A DNA stretch of 64,000 nucleotides from Puccinellia tenuiflora. Lineage: Eukaryota; Streptophyta; Magnoliopsida; Poales; Poaceae. Positions 34,689 through 47,430 of this stretch are shown here, piece after piece; the stretch's first letter is position 1, and each line of letters starts with the position of its first letter. Below the pieces are notes generated by a model. It searched no databases. It was not told the DNA's origin and worked only from the letters and a program-made list of their open reading frames with translations. Made by a program: the position numbers and the translations under genes. The stretch is from positions 744,001 to 808,000 of the forward strand of contig QRDG01000918.1 of the NCBI GenBank assembly GCA_012064385.1, given 5' to 3'.

Positions 34689-36115
34689 ATGGCGTTCCTG
34701 CTCGAAGCGTCCTCGGCCGCGCCGAGCTACCACCCGAGGCGTCGCGGTGCAGCGACGGCTGTGGCGGTGACCGTGCAGGTGCCGAGGAGGTTTATGGTCA
34801 GGGCGGTCGCCACCGCCGGCGCCGCGTCGGCGGCCTCCATCGACCCGGCCGTGTCCATGTCTAAGCCAGGTAGGCTTCCTGTTGTCGACAGGCGCGCTTT
34901 ATCGGTTACGCAGACGTTGTGCAGGGTCAAGGAGCAGGGCAAGGTACGTTCGTTGCATTGCACTATGCTTTTTTATAGTTATGCAAAGTCCGATTAATTG
35001 ATCTTTAAGTTTGACTAATCATTGCGCCGCGCGTGTGCATCATGCAGACGGCGTTTATCCCGTACATCACCGCCGGCGACCCGGACATGGCGACGACGGC
35101 GGAGGCGCTGAGGCTCCTCGACGCCTGCGGCGCCGACGTTATCGAGCTGGGCCTGCCCTTCTCCGACCCCTACAACGACGGCCCCGTCATCCAGGCCTCC
35201 GCGGCGCGGGCTCTGGCTGGAGGGACGACGCTCGACGCCGTGCTGTCGATGCTGAAGAGGGTCACACCGGAGCTGTCCTGCCCGGTCGTGATCTTCTCGT
35301 ATCTGAACCCTATTCTGCGGCGGGGCACAGCGAGCTTCACCGCCGCAGCCAGAGAAGCCGGCGTGCAGGGTCTTATAGTGCCCGATCTTCCTTACTCCGA
35401 GACGTGTGCAGTCAGGGATGAAGCCAGCAAGAACAACCTAGAGCTTGTACGTGCTCAGCCCTCTTCAGAAATATATCTGAAAGACTGCAACAGAGCAGGA
35501 TTTGTAGTTGCAGCCATTGACAGATTTTCGTTCTTTTGTTTGAATTAATGGTGGCAGGTCCTACTTACAACACCGACCACACCGGCAGAGAGGACGAAGC
35601 AGATCGCAGAAGCTTCACAAGGGTTCGTCTACCTTGTAAGTACCAATGGAGTTACAGGTCCACGAGCAAATGTGGACCCGCGTGTCAAAGATCGTCTCAA
35701 GGAGATTAAGAAGGTGTGCATAGAGGATTTTCAAATTCGCCCATATTGTCAACGAATTGCAGTACAAGTTATTGTGTCCTATCCATATGCTCATGGCTAC
35801 GGTTTCGTTATTATCTGCAGGTCACCGACAAAGCAGTGGCAGTAGGCTTTGGCATATCGACACCTGAACATGTTAGACAGGTATAATCCCCTGTCGATGG
35901 AAAAAACATTTACCAGAAATTATTGAAATACTATCAAGAAATTTAACAGGCTAAATGTGTACTTTTACAAATGGACACAGATTGCAGAGTGGGGTGCAGA
36001 TGGAGTGATCATTGGTAGTACAATGGTGAAACAGTTGGGTGAAGCAGCTTCCCCGAGAGCTGGGTTAAAGAGATTGGAAGAATATGCCAGGAGTCTAAAG
36101 GATGCACTGCCATAG
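34689..36115 (+). CDS. Tryptophan synthase alpha / indole-3-glycerol-phosphate lyase-like, copy 2
   Basis: Exons 34689-34943, 35048-35446, 35558-35713, 35821-35880 and 35981-36115 encode 334 residues with the same intron positions as copy 1. It differs in only two residues: Pro122 (GLPFSDP, the family consensus) and Leu171. Catalytic Glu118 and Asp129, the phosphate-binding loops and a likely plastid transit peptide are all present, so this copy should be active in releasing indole from indole-3-glycerol phosphate. Introns and the first ~120 bases of 3' flank are also nearly identical to copy 1. The intron after exon 3 is one base longer. It is preceded by a double TATA promoter and followed by a Harbinger-type insertion 235 bases after the stop. 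Confidence 0.93.
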
Positions 36116-36664
36116 TTTATAAATATAGGAAACACAAAAAATAAATTAACTAGTTTGCCATATATACATATATATGAAGAATGGGTCGACGAGCTACTTT
36201 AATAATCAAATATATGAGGTTTGTATAGTTTTTAATGCGACGGCCGATTCAATCTAATGATAAATTCAGAATTACTGTTTGAGAAATGTGAGCAATATAT
36301 TTGAGCAGATTATATAATATTTGGTCTTTATATACCTTTATCAGCTGTAAGAGCAACTCCAACGCGCCGACCCATTTGGTCCGTTTTGCTCTATTTCGGT
36401 CTGTTTCGGTGGAAACCAAGGCCCAACGCGCCGACGCAAACGGACACATGCTCCGTTTTTCGTCCGTTCCGCATCCGGACAGACCCATTCTTGTCCCAAA
36501 TCTAGGGCAGGTTTGCGTCCACACAGACGTGAAACGGAGCGTCACCGCATCCGTCCAGGCCGGTCCACCTCCCCGATGCGTCCCTATCTGGCAGCGACTC
36601 AACCGACACGCCGGTCCTTCTTTTTATCCACGCGTGCGGGGGGACCCCGTCTTCATCCCCACTT

Positions 36665-37608
36665 TTGGCCAATACTGCTCCCTCGCCGCCGGCACCAAAC
36701 CCTAGCCCACCACCCAAGCGCCCAATGGGGTTCTTCAAGAAGAACGGCAAGGGGGCGCACGACACCGAGGCCGGGTCCTCATCGGACCGGCGACGCCGCA
36801 CTACCCCTGCCGCTCCATTCCAGATAGCACCGCCGGCGGTGGCAAACCAGCCGCGGGTGAGGGAACGGCCCTACATCTGCACCAAAACCTGCCGGTGGTA
36901 CTGGGACAACGCCATCCCTCTCCCCTGGTCGGACGTCAATCTCCCAGACAACTGGCACCTGAATCCGGAAAGGATTCCGGTGCCTGCCGTCCCGACGAGC
37001 AGACGAGCCAGGAAAGAGGACATCCAGCGGCGGTGGGCCCAGCTACTGCCGGACCTCCTCCAAGACCCGGCGTTCGTGCCGGAGAGTCCCCACTGGGACA
37101 CTTGGTTCCGTGACGAGCACGACGCTCATCGCCGGACGGCGTTCCTATCCGTGCGGCCACCGCCACCACCCCGACGCCGCTCTGCTCTGTCGCCCCCACC
37201 ACCGATGTGGGTGAAGGAGGAGGAGCAGCAGGAGCCCCAGCCCGACGACGACGAGGAGGAGGAACTCGTCAAGCGGGTAATGGAGGACTCGCTGTGCACC
37301 CACGTAGCAAAGGAGCTCCTCCAGAGCTCCGTGGAGGCCTCGCTGGAGATCGTGCACCGGTCCGCCGAGGAGCCTAGCATCCGCCGCCGCCACCGCCGTG
37401 GTACGAGCGGATGGCCATGGAGCTGCCGCCGGTTCCACCTCTACCCGAGGGGTTAATCGGCGCGAAATGGAGCTGGACCGGCCCGCTCCCCGAGCTGCCA
37501 GAGCAGCCGCCGACGCCCCCGGCGAGGGCGAGTGTGCCACTGGCCCATCTTTGGGCCCCGCCGCCGTTCATCGACCTCAGCGATGACGACGACGATGACG
37601 AGGAGTAG
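36665..37608 (+). pseudogene. Transposon-borne hypothetical ORF with a frameshift
   Basis: The frame from 36665 (or the ATG at 36725, MGFFKKNGKG) runs to a stop near 37456. Around 37380-37400 the likely continuation moves to another frame, giving MAMELPPVPPLPEGLIGAKW and the acidic end FIDLSDDDDDDEE at 37608. Visible pieces are DNWHLNPERIPVPAVP, a WDTWFRDEHDAHRR block, and Pro- and Glu-rich linkers. I recall similar proteins (x-D-x-W-H-L..RIPVPPVP, acidic tail) as repetitive hypothetical proteins in Triticeae. No function is known to me. Confidence 0.6.
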
Positions 37609-37783
37609 GCCGGCGGAAGCTAGGCGCAGTAGCTAGGGCGTGGCGTTTTTTATTTTTGTTATGTATAATTATGTGTAAACGGGCCATATGTGGGCCGTTC
37701 CCCTATCTATGAATGAAAAACGGTCCTTTACTGGCCTGCTAAGGATGGAAAAAAAGAAATGGGTCGTTCACGTTGGGTGCACT

Positions 37784-39956
37784 TGAAAGAACAAACGATG
37801 CCCGAGATGTCGCCTAGAGGGGGGGGGGGTGAATAGGCGATTAACACTTTTTCTAATTAGGGGCTTGATAATTGCGGAATAAAACTATGTGTTTAAATTA
37901 CCAAGCCAACAACCTAATATGCTAGGGTGACCTATGTGCACCAACAACTTATGCTAAGCAATTAAAGCAACAAGGTGATAGCAAGATATGAACTTCAAGC
38001 ACGAAGGCTATCACAATGTAAATTGCATAAGTAAAGCTCGGGTATAGAAATAACCGAGGCACGCGGAGACGAGCATGTATTCCCGAGTTCCTCCTTGTTA
38101 AGGGAGTACGTCTCGTTGGAGGGGTGTGAGCTCGCCACAAGAGGCCTACTCAAGATGCCACAAAGGCCTCACCCTATTCTCCGATGAACCGCACCCAAAG
38201 GTTTGGTTCACCTTCCACTATCGGAATCCTTCGGGGCGGATTCCGGAGCCCTTTACAACTTGTTTGGGGCACACACCCACAACCCAATTGGGGGCTCCCA
38301 AACTTGCCGAAGCTTCACAACTCGAAGTCTTCGCGGCACCTCCAAACCGTCTAGGGTACACAATGCACCCAAGAGGCAACAAGCTCTTGGGAACACAATG
38401 CACCCAAGAGTAACAAGCTTCTCGAACCTTCAATCCCACGTATCACCGAGGGGAACTCAAACCTATGCACCAAATGCAAAAGGCAAGAGCACAAGTGCTC
38501 AAATCCTTCACTCTGAAATTCCAACTAAGCAACGAATGCTTTGGGGGGAATGAGAGAGGAAGAACAAAGAGGAGAACCACAAAAGAACTCCAAGAACTAG
38601 ATCCACTATGTTCCCCTCACTTAGAGGAGAGATTGATTGGTGGAAATGTAGATCTAGATCTCCTCTCACTTTTCCCTCAAAAATATGCAAGATTCATTGG
38701 AGGGATTGAGAGGGGGGGCAAGCTTTTCAAGGTCAACAATGGTGGGAGAGAGAGAGAGAGGAAAACGTGCTGCCTTGGATGGGGAACCATTAGGGAAGAA
38801 GGCCCCTTAAATAGGTCCCCCGAAAACTTACCGTTATGGTCAAAATCGCGCCCAGGAGCGGTACTACCGCTGGGCCAGCGGTACTACCGCCCCGGGTGAT
38901 TTCGGGCGCTCAAACGCGCGCGGTACTGGACTCCCGGCGGTACCCGGGCGGTACCGGTACGGTACTACCGCTGGGCAAAAAACTGCAGGACACCCGGTAC
39001 GAGAAAAAACATAACTTAATCATCCGGACTCCGTTTTCGATGATCTTGGGCTCGTTGGAATCGCAACGAAAAGTTCTACAAGATCATGCAGAGAAACATC
39101 ATAGTCCATCAATGGAGGATAAAACCAAAAGGAGAAAGGTAAACCTCTCTATTTCGCAAACCGGAAAAGCCGTATCTTTTGCAATTGAAGTCCGAAAGAG
39201 GTAAAACCAATTTTGTTGGAAAGAGGACAACAAAAGCAACCTTTGAAAAAGGCAAACAAGCAATGGAGATTTTGCAACGAGATGGACGATATAAATCTTC
39301 CACACGAATGAACCGACAAAATCTCCACTACCGAAAACACAAGAGCAGACGCAAATGCAAACCGTTTTCGATGACCTTGGCTTTGTCATGACAAGCATGA
39401 CAAGCACCAAGACCACACCACGATAAGATCCAAATAAGAACCAATAAAGATGATTGCATGGATGCAAAGGTTTGAGCTCTCCACGAACGATACGATCACG
39501 ATACTCAGTCGAGAGCCCCTCTTGATAGTACGGCTATCTATCCTATAATCCGGTCTCTCACTAAACATCATGAGACCGGTAAAATAAAACCCTATCAAGA
39601 TCATACCTTTGCCTTGCGCATTAATCCACTTGAGGTCTCCTCAAGGCGAACCAACTTCTTGATTGCGCCTTGCTTGGTGAAGACGCTCCCCCATACACCA
39701 AGATGGGGAAAGCACTCCTTCGGCATATCTTCACTTGGCCTTTCTCTCGATGACGAACACCTTGGCCTTGATCAACAAATGATCTTCTTCCCTAAACCTT
39801 GACTCCAACACATGGAGAACAAGCAAGACCTTGACTCCAACAAATGGAGACAAGCAAGCTAATGGACACCTACAAATATAGCTCAATGCAAATATTAGTC
39901 CATAGAGATTGTCATTAATTACCAAAACCATGCATGGGATCAACCATGCACTTTCA
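37784..39956 (-). mobile_element. Solo LTR of the element A family
   Basis: The ends TGAAAG and CTTTCA are flanked by the 5-bp duplication GCACT (37779-37783 and 39957-39961). Read on the minus strand, the sequence follows the LTR of element A: the start with ATTAATGACAATCTCTATGG, the middle, and the end with a C run before AGGCGACATC. It is shorter (2173 bp) and clearly diverged, and is an older relative left by LTR-LTR recombination. A G run of 10 lies at about 37819. Confidence 0.88.
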
Positions 39957-40070
39957 GCACTGCGTGCGGCCCAGAAGTGGCCGGAGATTTCTTGTCCGTC
40001 GCCCGACCCAAACGGATGAAAACGGACCATTTTCTGGTCTGTTTGGGTCGGCGCGTTGGAGTTGCCCTAA

Positions 40071-41629
40071 GGCCTCTTTGATTCATAGGATTTTCATTAT
40101 AATTTTGGAGGATTCAAATATTTATATTTTTTTATCTAGGGTGATTGTTTGATTTGTAGGACTGAATTCCATAAAGAAATCCTAAGGGGTCTATTGCACT
40201 ACATTTGACAAGGAAATCTAACATATAAACAAATCTCATTGTAGGAATAATTTATTTTTTTGTCTAATACAATCAAACAAAGTTTTGTGCATATGAAATC
40301 ATGTATGAATGAAATGGGCATGTCATGTGGTGTATCTTTCTCTATGCATGGCTGCATGTAATATTCACATTAATCAGATGTTTAAAAAAATTATACTTGA
40401 AATTCAATTACCTAAGATAAACATATATGGACACGACTAATGAGCAGCGCCGTACCATAAGCTTAGCACACGGCGGCTTTTCTCCATTTCTTTTGCATGC
40501 ATGCAACCAATGATGCAACCATGACGTAATCAAAGATTCTTTTGATTTCAAACTTAAAAAAGTTTTATCTCTTTAACCGTTGATCCGATTCACATTTCGT
40601 TTTCACCGTTGGCTTAGTCGTGACGAGATTTTCAAAACGAGATCCCATATTGATATATTTCGACAACTTTTTTTTTTCTGTCTGTAATTGCCAGACTGTC
40701 TTAACATACTTACAGCATATGCACTACTAAGTTGCCGAACCAAAAAAACTTAGTTGTCGGTCGCCTGTATGTCATTCTAAATCGTTGCAAGGTTGTATGA
40801 TATAACTTTTTCTTAGGTAATATCATCTGTTAGATGTTGGAAAACACTACAATACATGATCTGTAACTTTTGATATTGTTAAGATGTCAGAAAACATGTA
40901 AAAAGTTATCTGGCAAATCATGCATAATTGTCATGGCAACTGTTTGATACTAAGTTGGCAATTATGTTACCGTACGCTGGCAACTAATGCAACGGGAAAA
41001 AATTCGTCGAAAATATAGCAATATGTGATCTAGTTTTGAAGCCCTTGTCGAGACGAACTCAATGGTACAAACGGATCGCTAATCGGATTAACGGTTTAGG
41101 AGATAAATCATTTTTAATTTTCGAATTTAATAATTAATGCAATGATGTCAGCATGAGGTGGCATGCATGCATGTGCTCTCCCTATAATGGAATTCCGCAT
41201 ACAACATCCGCCGCACCATAAGACTAATATGCATGCATGTGCCCATTAGATTAATATGTCTTACACCAACAATATACTACGTTTGCACAATATACTTGAC
41301 CGTAAGTCTATGCTGTTATGGCCGATGAGACACATGACACAGAGTAATATGAAGAAAGAAGTGAGTAAACTAAGCAACTTTAACAAAATATTTATAGAGG
41401 AGAAACGGATGCAACACAATACAAGGGACACATGTAGAGGAGAAATTGCCTATTCTCCACCCTAAAGAGTCTCCAGTTCTCGGTTGAGCACAAACGAGTG
41501 AACGACCACGCGCAGAATACAGCAAGAGACAACTAGAAATCTAGAAACGGGCTTCTTATAGTATCAAAACGAATTCTACGGAAACTATTGATTATTCAGG
41601 GCATTGTGCGAGAGAGGATTAGCACTTAA
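40071..41629. other. Tail of unit 2 and start of unit 3, no gene
   Basis: 40071-40430 matches 14569-14940. About 40430-41255 is an insertion absent from unit 1, containing CACCATAAGACTAATATGCATGCATG at its right side and a T run at 40670; I could not class it. 41256-41629 matches 14950-15600 and leads into the F-box-like pseudogene. Confidence 0.6.
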
Positions 41630-41739
41630 GTATTCCCCGATCTTCAATGACGCACATGTTGCTCGAGTCCTGCTTGCAGTATACTCCGGTGAGCGAGACT
41701 GTGCCAGTCTGCAGGTCGAGCTTGTAGAGCATGTGACAG

Positions 41740-41938
41740 CAGTGGCGGACCTTGGGCCGAATTTCGGGGGGGGGGGGGGAGGGGCAAATGGGCTAGGGGG
41801 GCCAAAATATGAGCTACAAGCTGATTTTCTATAGACAAATGGGTCAAATACGTGTAGTATATAGGTTGTTTCTTCGTGGACTGGGGGGGGGGGGGGGGGG
41901 CGACGGCCCAGGTTTGCCCCCGTGAAGGTCTGCCACTG
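41740..41938. mobile_element. hAT-type MITE with G runs
   Basis: 199 bp with inverted ends CAGTGGCGGACCTT and AAGGTCTGCCACTG and a perfect 8-bp target duplication TGTGACAG (41732-41739 and 41939-41946). The CAGTGGCGGA end plus the 8-bp duplication indicates hAT. It contains G runs at about 41767-41780 and 41883-41900. Confidence 0.93.
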
Positions 41939-43861
41939 TGTGACAGTATAGGTGGAAGAGCAGTGCGCCGCTTCTCTCCTAGAAACACTCGAGCGCCACC
42001 ATGTCCCCTTCCTCCTTTGATAGCACCCCGCACCCTGGCTGCACCTTGATCTTCCACAAGTCGATGAAGCTACTTCGTGTCCACCTCACCGGCTCCACTA
42101 TGCCGTCGTTTTCCAGCGTCCACAGTGTGATGGTGAACATATCCACCACGGCCAAAGTCAGTCGTCGCGTCCCGATCACCATCGACGACGCCAACATGAG
42201 CTCGTCGGTGGCGAAGCGGCGCTTTGTATGTTCTTGTAAGACCTTGGCCGGTAGCCTGATCGGCGCCAACTGCCCCTGACTGACGAGACGGAGTGTGAGG
42301 ACGTGGACGCCGAGGCTTTCCAAATCGGACTCGCAGAGAAAGTATGCCACGCCGTCCATGAGAAGCAGCGTCGGGTGGAGGAACCTGCTGGCTGGGCCTA
42401 CTGGCAGTGGCAGGTGTGAGCAGGCCCCACGACATCGCCCCACTTCCCCGCCCTTGATGAGTAGGTTTGGATCTGGAGCACCCCGGTGATGCCCACAAAT
42501 ATAGGGGATCGATGAAGTCTTCGTTGGGAAGTATTACCCAAATTTATAGTTCGACACGATGGGAACACAAGAGTATCAATAAGACCTTAGCAATTGAGGC
42601 ATCACTCTCAACCACACCTGTATATCAATAACTTGCAGCAGTAGTAGTGATGGCAGTAAAGGATTCAAGCGAGCAGAAATAAAACAGCAATAGTAACAAG
42701 GATTTCCCAGTTTTCACCGGAAAAGTGAAAGTGTAACTCAGAGATTTAAAACGTAGGCATGAGGTGATAGCGGGGCATTGCATGAATGAGATTGATCATA
42801 TAATAAAGTAAAGCTAGCAATGGGGCTTTTCTCTAACTCCGATATATATAGGTATGTGTTCCTTAAATAGTTGTGCGTACTAACAAAGAGAATTTGCGCA
42901 ACATCTATTGCCCTACCTGCCCATTTCACCGGGGCCAACTTGGAACTACAGGTAATTAAGGTCTACCCTTTCGTGTAGACCGGGACAATGCATTAACACT
43001 CCATGAACACATAGGATCCTCAAACTAGAACATCTCCCCCTTGTTTTCCCTATATGTCACTTTTAGGGTTCGCAGGTTCAATATAATAGTAGGTGATACA
43101 CTTTGCAGGTAAATACCAAACTCAATTATATGATGAAGCAAATAAGTTCAGTACTGAAATCATGCCACTCGGGCCCTAGTAGCAAGCATTAAACATAGCA
43201 TAAGTGCACCAACACAATACAAAAGCATCCTCAAGATAAACCCTAAGATTATCGAACAACTGGTAGCATTACATGGTCAATCTCATCCAATCCCCATCCA
43301 CCTCACATGCCTACAGCAAACTACTCACACATGGTGATGGAGAAAGAGCTCATGGTTGATGGAGATGAAGGCGGTGAAGATGGCGGTGAAGATGGCGATG
43401 AAGACGGCCTCCAGATCCCTCCACCGGAGGAGAAATCCTGGATCAATCTGTCCCCGAAACGAAGAACGTGGTGGTGGCGGCGGTGTGTTTCGCGAAAAGC
43501 TCCTCTCCCCCTAGGGCAAGCGTTTTTTCTCATATATGAAGGCATATGTCGAAGACCGGAGGCGAGATGGTGCCCGAGGCCCATTTGGGGTGGGCCCACG
43601 TGGCTATAGTACCGGGCCGCGTGGGGCCACCTCTTTTGGCCCTCCGGCACCCCCTCATGTCCATACTTAGTCCAAAGTGCTTCTTTTTCATAAAAAGTGA
43701 TGTGGTATTTTTCCCCGATTTTATTTGCTGCAAAAATAGCCAGGGGAGAGACTTTGCTAAAAACAGCGTCAGAATCAGCAGTTTTATTCAAATATGGAAG
43801 GATCCCAGAGCAAATTGTGAGGCAAAGTGCTTGGAAAAGTGGATGCATTTTGGATGCATCA

Positions 43862-45344
43862 GCTCCCCCAAGCTTAGCTCGTTGTTTGTCCTCAAACAAA
43901 TCAAACGTAGTGCAGAAGCGATAAAAAGACTTTGACAAGAACTTTGCATTGCATATGTAACACTGTTTAATAGCAACAAGTATTCAGCACCTAATTCCTA
44001 CAACAACTAACAGAATGCTAGCAAAGGTGTATCTCATCAATGTTAAAGCATCTATACATGTTGCAAGAGAAATAACACATAGTGTTAATACTTGGATGAG
44101 TTTGCCTGACTGTAGAGATAAACAAAGGTTCTTGCATTGCTTTTGATTGAATCATGTATTGACTAGTGAACTCATTGTGCTTACAACCTTGCTCTTAAAT
44201 TTATCAAAACATTTGATGTTCCCTATTATGACTCACATGCTTGACAAACTTGTAGTTAAAAGTCTCATGCCCCGTGAATACGAGTACCTACACCATGTGT
44301 TACTCAACTTGTGTAGCTAGTCAAGCTCGAGTTTTTTCAGTCATTGCGAGAATAAAATCATCATTAAGAGCGTCAACCGGGGTACCTCTTGTCCCAGGAC
44401 ATGGACAAGCCCATGTCCAAACAACAAGACAAACGGACAATGAACAATCTCAACACTTCTTTTATTTACTAATGGTTTAGTTTTTTTATTATAAAGTGCA
44501 TCACTGAATGTTCACTATGATATGCCGTAAATTTCCACCATGAATGATGCATGGCTTAGGTTGGCGGCCCGGGCGTCTCTCTAGCCAATTATTCTCACTC
44601 CTCAACTTGCTAACTTTCCACATTTATTTCGACAAGATAGGTATCCATAGACAAAAGTACATGATATCAACTAATTTTAATTTAAGTGCAATGTTAAAAG
44701 CTTTCCATGTGTCAGCACATTTAAGCTAACTCCTAACCACTTAGCTTGTCAAGCATATGACTTCATTTTTAACATTTGAAAATTTCTTTCACTTTCTCTG
44801 TGGTTGGCAAGTTTAGTAAGCACAATGGGATGCATAGAACTTTGTTTAGAACTACAGTTGTTCAAACCATAGCCAAGTATTATCCCTAAATAATATCTTA
44901 CTTGCATCATCATACACACTTAAAACATGGAGAAGATAAACATTTGCTAGCAGTTCCCTAGATGTTAAGGAAACTACGATGTGCACACTTTCTGTTATTA
45001 AAAAGTCTTCATAAGCACGGCAAAGGTGTCATACCTTTCATCTACTTCATGCACATCAGCTCATCATTGTTGTTCTCCTCTCCCAACTCGAACTGCACAA
45101 TAAAAACTCAAATCTGCCAGAAAATGTCACTGCATACAGTACTGTTTTTACCCCACTTAAACACCTCAGAATTTTCTCATATTTTACAGGTGTGTAGGTC
45201 GTGAAAAGTTGCAGTTGTGGTTAAAATTTCAGATCAATTGGATTCGCAGAAAAAAAAAACAGTGAGAAGATTTCAGAAATTCCTGCACCTCCATTTTTTG
45301 CATCGGATTCAAGAAAACGAAAATCTTTTTGTTCTTTTTGGTTT
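43862..45344 (-). other. 3' non-coding region of element C
   Basis: A-T rich, with no protein-like frame. It begins with the purine tract beside the LTR (CTCCCCCAAGCTTAG on the plus strand). A second copy of that motif occurs near 45485. Confidence 0.65.
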
Positions 45345-46685
45345 TTAGAAGCATAAAGTAAATGGCCAGAAGTAAATAAGCAAGAAGAACAAATAGAATC
45401 TTTTTGTGTTTTTGAAATTTGAAAGAAAGAAACCGAAACAAAATAAGAGTGATATAAAACAACAAAATGCGAAGAAGAGAAGTACTCCCCCAAGCTTGCA
45501 GTCAAGGTAATATCCTGGGTGGTAGCCATATCCACCACTTCCACCTCCAGGGTAGTAACCATATGTGTAGCCTCCCATGCTTGGGTATTGTGGCATCTCT
45601 TGAGGTTGGTACCCCTGCATTGCTGGAGCTTGTGCCTCCTCCTGCGGTGGCTCTTCCCTCACGATCCACTTTCCAGTGCTCCTGTCAAAGAGGTCAGTAC
45701 AAGGGAGCCTAATGGACACTTTCTGTCCATTAGTACTCAAATATGTGTAGAGATGAATCTCCCCATACGGAACACTCATTCCCATGTTGGAAATCAAAGC
45801 AAAATCAAGTAATGTGGACTTCTCTACAAGGGTTCCCATATTATCATTATATCCTCTTTCATCTTTAATGTATTTATAGACCAAAGTAGCAATAGTACCA
45901 GCGTAAATAGGGGTTCCATCAGTGGCATTTCTACTTACAACATTATGCAATGATCTAGCAAGAATTACCCCTAAATTATACTCACATGGTTGGTTCTCTT
46001 TTGCACATTTAAGCAAATAAACGATAGGTCCAGTGCAGGCAGAAGTGTTGTCTCTTGCAAGAAAGCCCCTTGCAAGGAACAACGCAAAGTACCTCAAGCT
46101 AGGGTGCTGTATGTGAGTAAATTTGCCCCTATTTAGTCTATCAAGTGAATTAACAGAAACAGAGTGTCAGAAATTAACAAGTTCAGGATTTGAATCAGCA
46201 CCGGTTTCTTCCCAACTCCCCGTGTTTGCTACACCTATAGCATTGCAAAACTCATCTAGAGACATAATAAGACGCTCTCCCTTCATACTAAATTTGCAAA
46301 CAAAAGTGGGAGAATGTGCCTTACTTTTATTCTTGTGCTTGTGAGTCTCGGGCCCTTCGAATCTGAAGGTAGAGAGGAACTCTCATGAGAGCTCCTCATA
46401 CGTGTCTTGTGGGTTTTGAGCAAATGTCAGCAACCCGGTCGTTTTGGCGAAGGAGTTGAAATCCTCTTCCATTCCCCATTTTTGACGAACATGGGGGTCT
46501 TGCCATCTCTTCGTGTGAATCCTCAACTTCTCCCCCACAAATGATGCGGAGTCCTCCCAAAGGTGATTGTCATCGTAGTTGAGGGAGACTTTGCATGCTC
46601 TTCTCTTGGGTCTTGAGCTCATCCCAAGCAATCCTTTGCCCTTGCTAAACATGGTACCTTGCTGTCCATAAATAAATTTCAACAA
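45345..46685 (-). pseudogene. ATHILA ORF1-like gene of element C, with stop codons
   Basis: The reading starts MLKFIYGQQGTMFSKGKG at 46685. It passes RPKRRACKVSLNYDD and WQDPHVRQKWGMEEDF, and is broken by TGA at about 46383 and another TGA near 46168, both explainable as CGA-to-TGA changes. It continues with LARGFLARDNTSACTGPIVY, NVVSRNATDGTPIYAGTIAT and a Tyr/Gly/Pro-rich tail. This matches the ATHILA ORF1 family found in Athila-group gypsy elements; its function is unknown. A protein from the second half alone (46097-45345, 250 residues) remains open. Confidence 0.68.
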
Positions 46686-47430
46686 AAATCAAGATGTGAA
46701 ACTATAATACAACATTAAGCCATCCACATCTAGTCTCCACATCAATATCATGCATCAATATCAACTAGAAAACTTAAATCCATGGATTTCTCAATCATAT
46801 TTAGTGACACCTAGTGCAGCAAAATACTTCATATACAAAGCACAAGAACAAAAACTAATTGGATGAGTGGAGGAGTCACATACCAAGGAGTAATCCCACC
46901 AAACAGATTCGAGAAAGCTGCTCTAAACTTAAAGATCCAAGGAGAGCAGCAAGAGAACACGAAAAAATTTGGAGAAAATATCTGGAGCTGGTTTTCTGTA
47001 GAGAGGAAGGAGATGAGCCCAGGCTCCTCACCTAACTCCACCTGTGGACCAAAGTGGGGGGTCCCACGCGGCCAGGTACAGTGGCCGCGTGGGGCACCCT
47101 CTTTCGGCCCCTGGTGGCCCTCTGGTGTCCCACTTTTGTCTGTGAGCTCTCCCGTGAAAATTACTTACCTCTGATTTTTCTGGAATTTTTCGAAAAAATT
47201 TTCTACAGAGACTTTTCAAAACTAGATTTCTGAAATTTCTGCACTTTGAAATAAATATTCCCAAGCAAATATTCTAAGAATTCTTGAGCATATAAAATAA
47301 AAAATGCAGGCAATCTTTATAGGAATCAAGTTTGCATCATTCCACATTAATAATGAGGTTGATAAGGTCTCATTAATAATATGTAAAGGATATAACAGAT
47401 GATCTTTATTTTTATATGTAAAGAAGAGAT

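Larger units (their letters stand above)
36351..40067 (+). mobile_element. Harbinger-type TIR element with an internal ORF
   Basis: Inverted ends GAGCAACTCCAACGCGCCGA and the reverse complement of TCGGCGCGTTGGAGTTGCCC are flanked by TAA on both sides (36348-36350 and 40068-40070). The TAA duplication is the mark of PIF/Harbinger insertion. Unit 1 shows the empty site at 14566. The element carries one acidic-tailed ORF and no recognisable DDE transposase. It is interrupted by a solo LTR at 37784-39956, so its own length is about 1.5 kb. Confidence 0.82.
15345..41304. repeat. Segmental duplication, unit 2 (expanded by nested transposons)
   Basis: Without insertions the unit would run 15345-15618, 32643-36350 and 40071-41304. 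It holds the 3' end of the F-box-like gene joined directly to sequence homologous to unit 1 from about 11520 on, so some 2.3 kb present in unit 1 is missing. TSA-like copy 2 follows. Relative to unit 1 there is a further 0.8-kb insertion at about 40430-41255. Confidence 0.82.
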
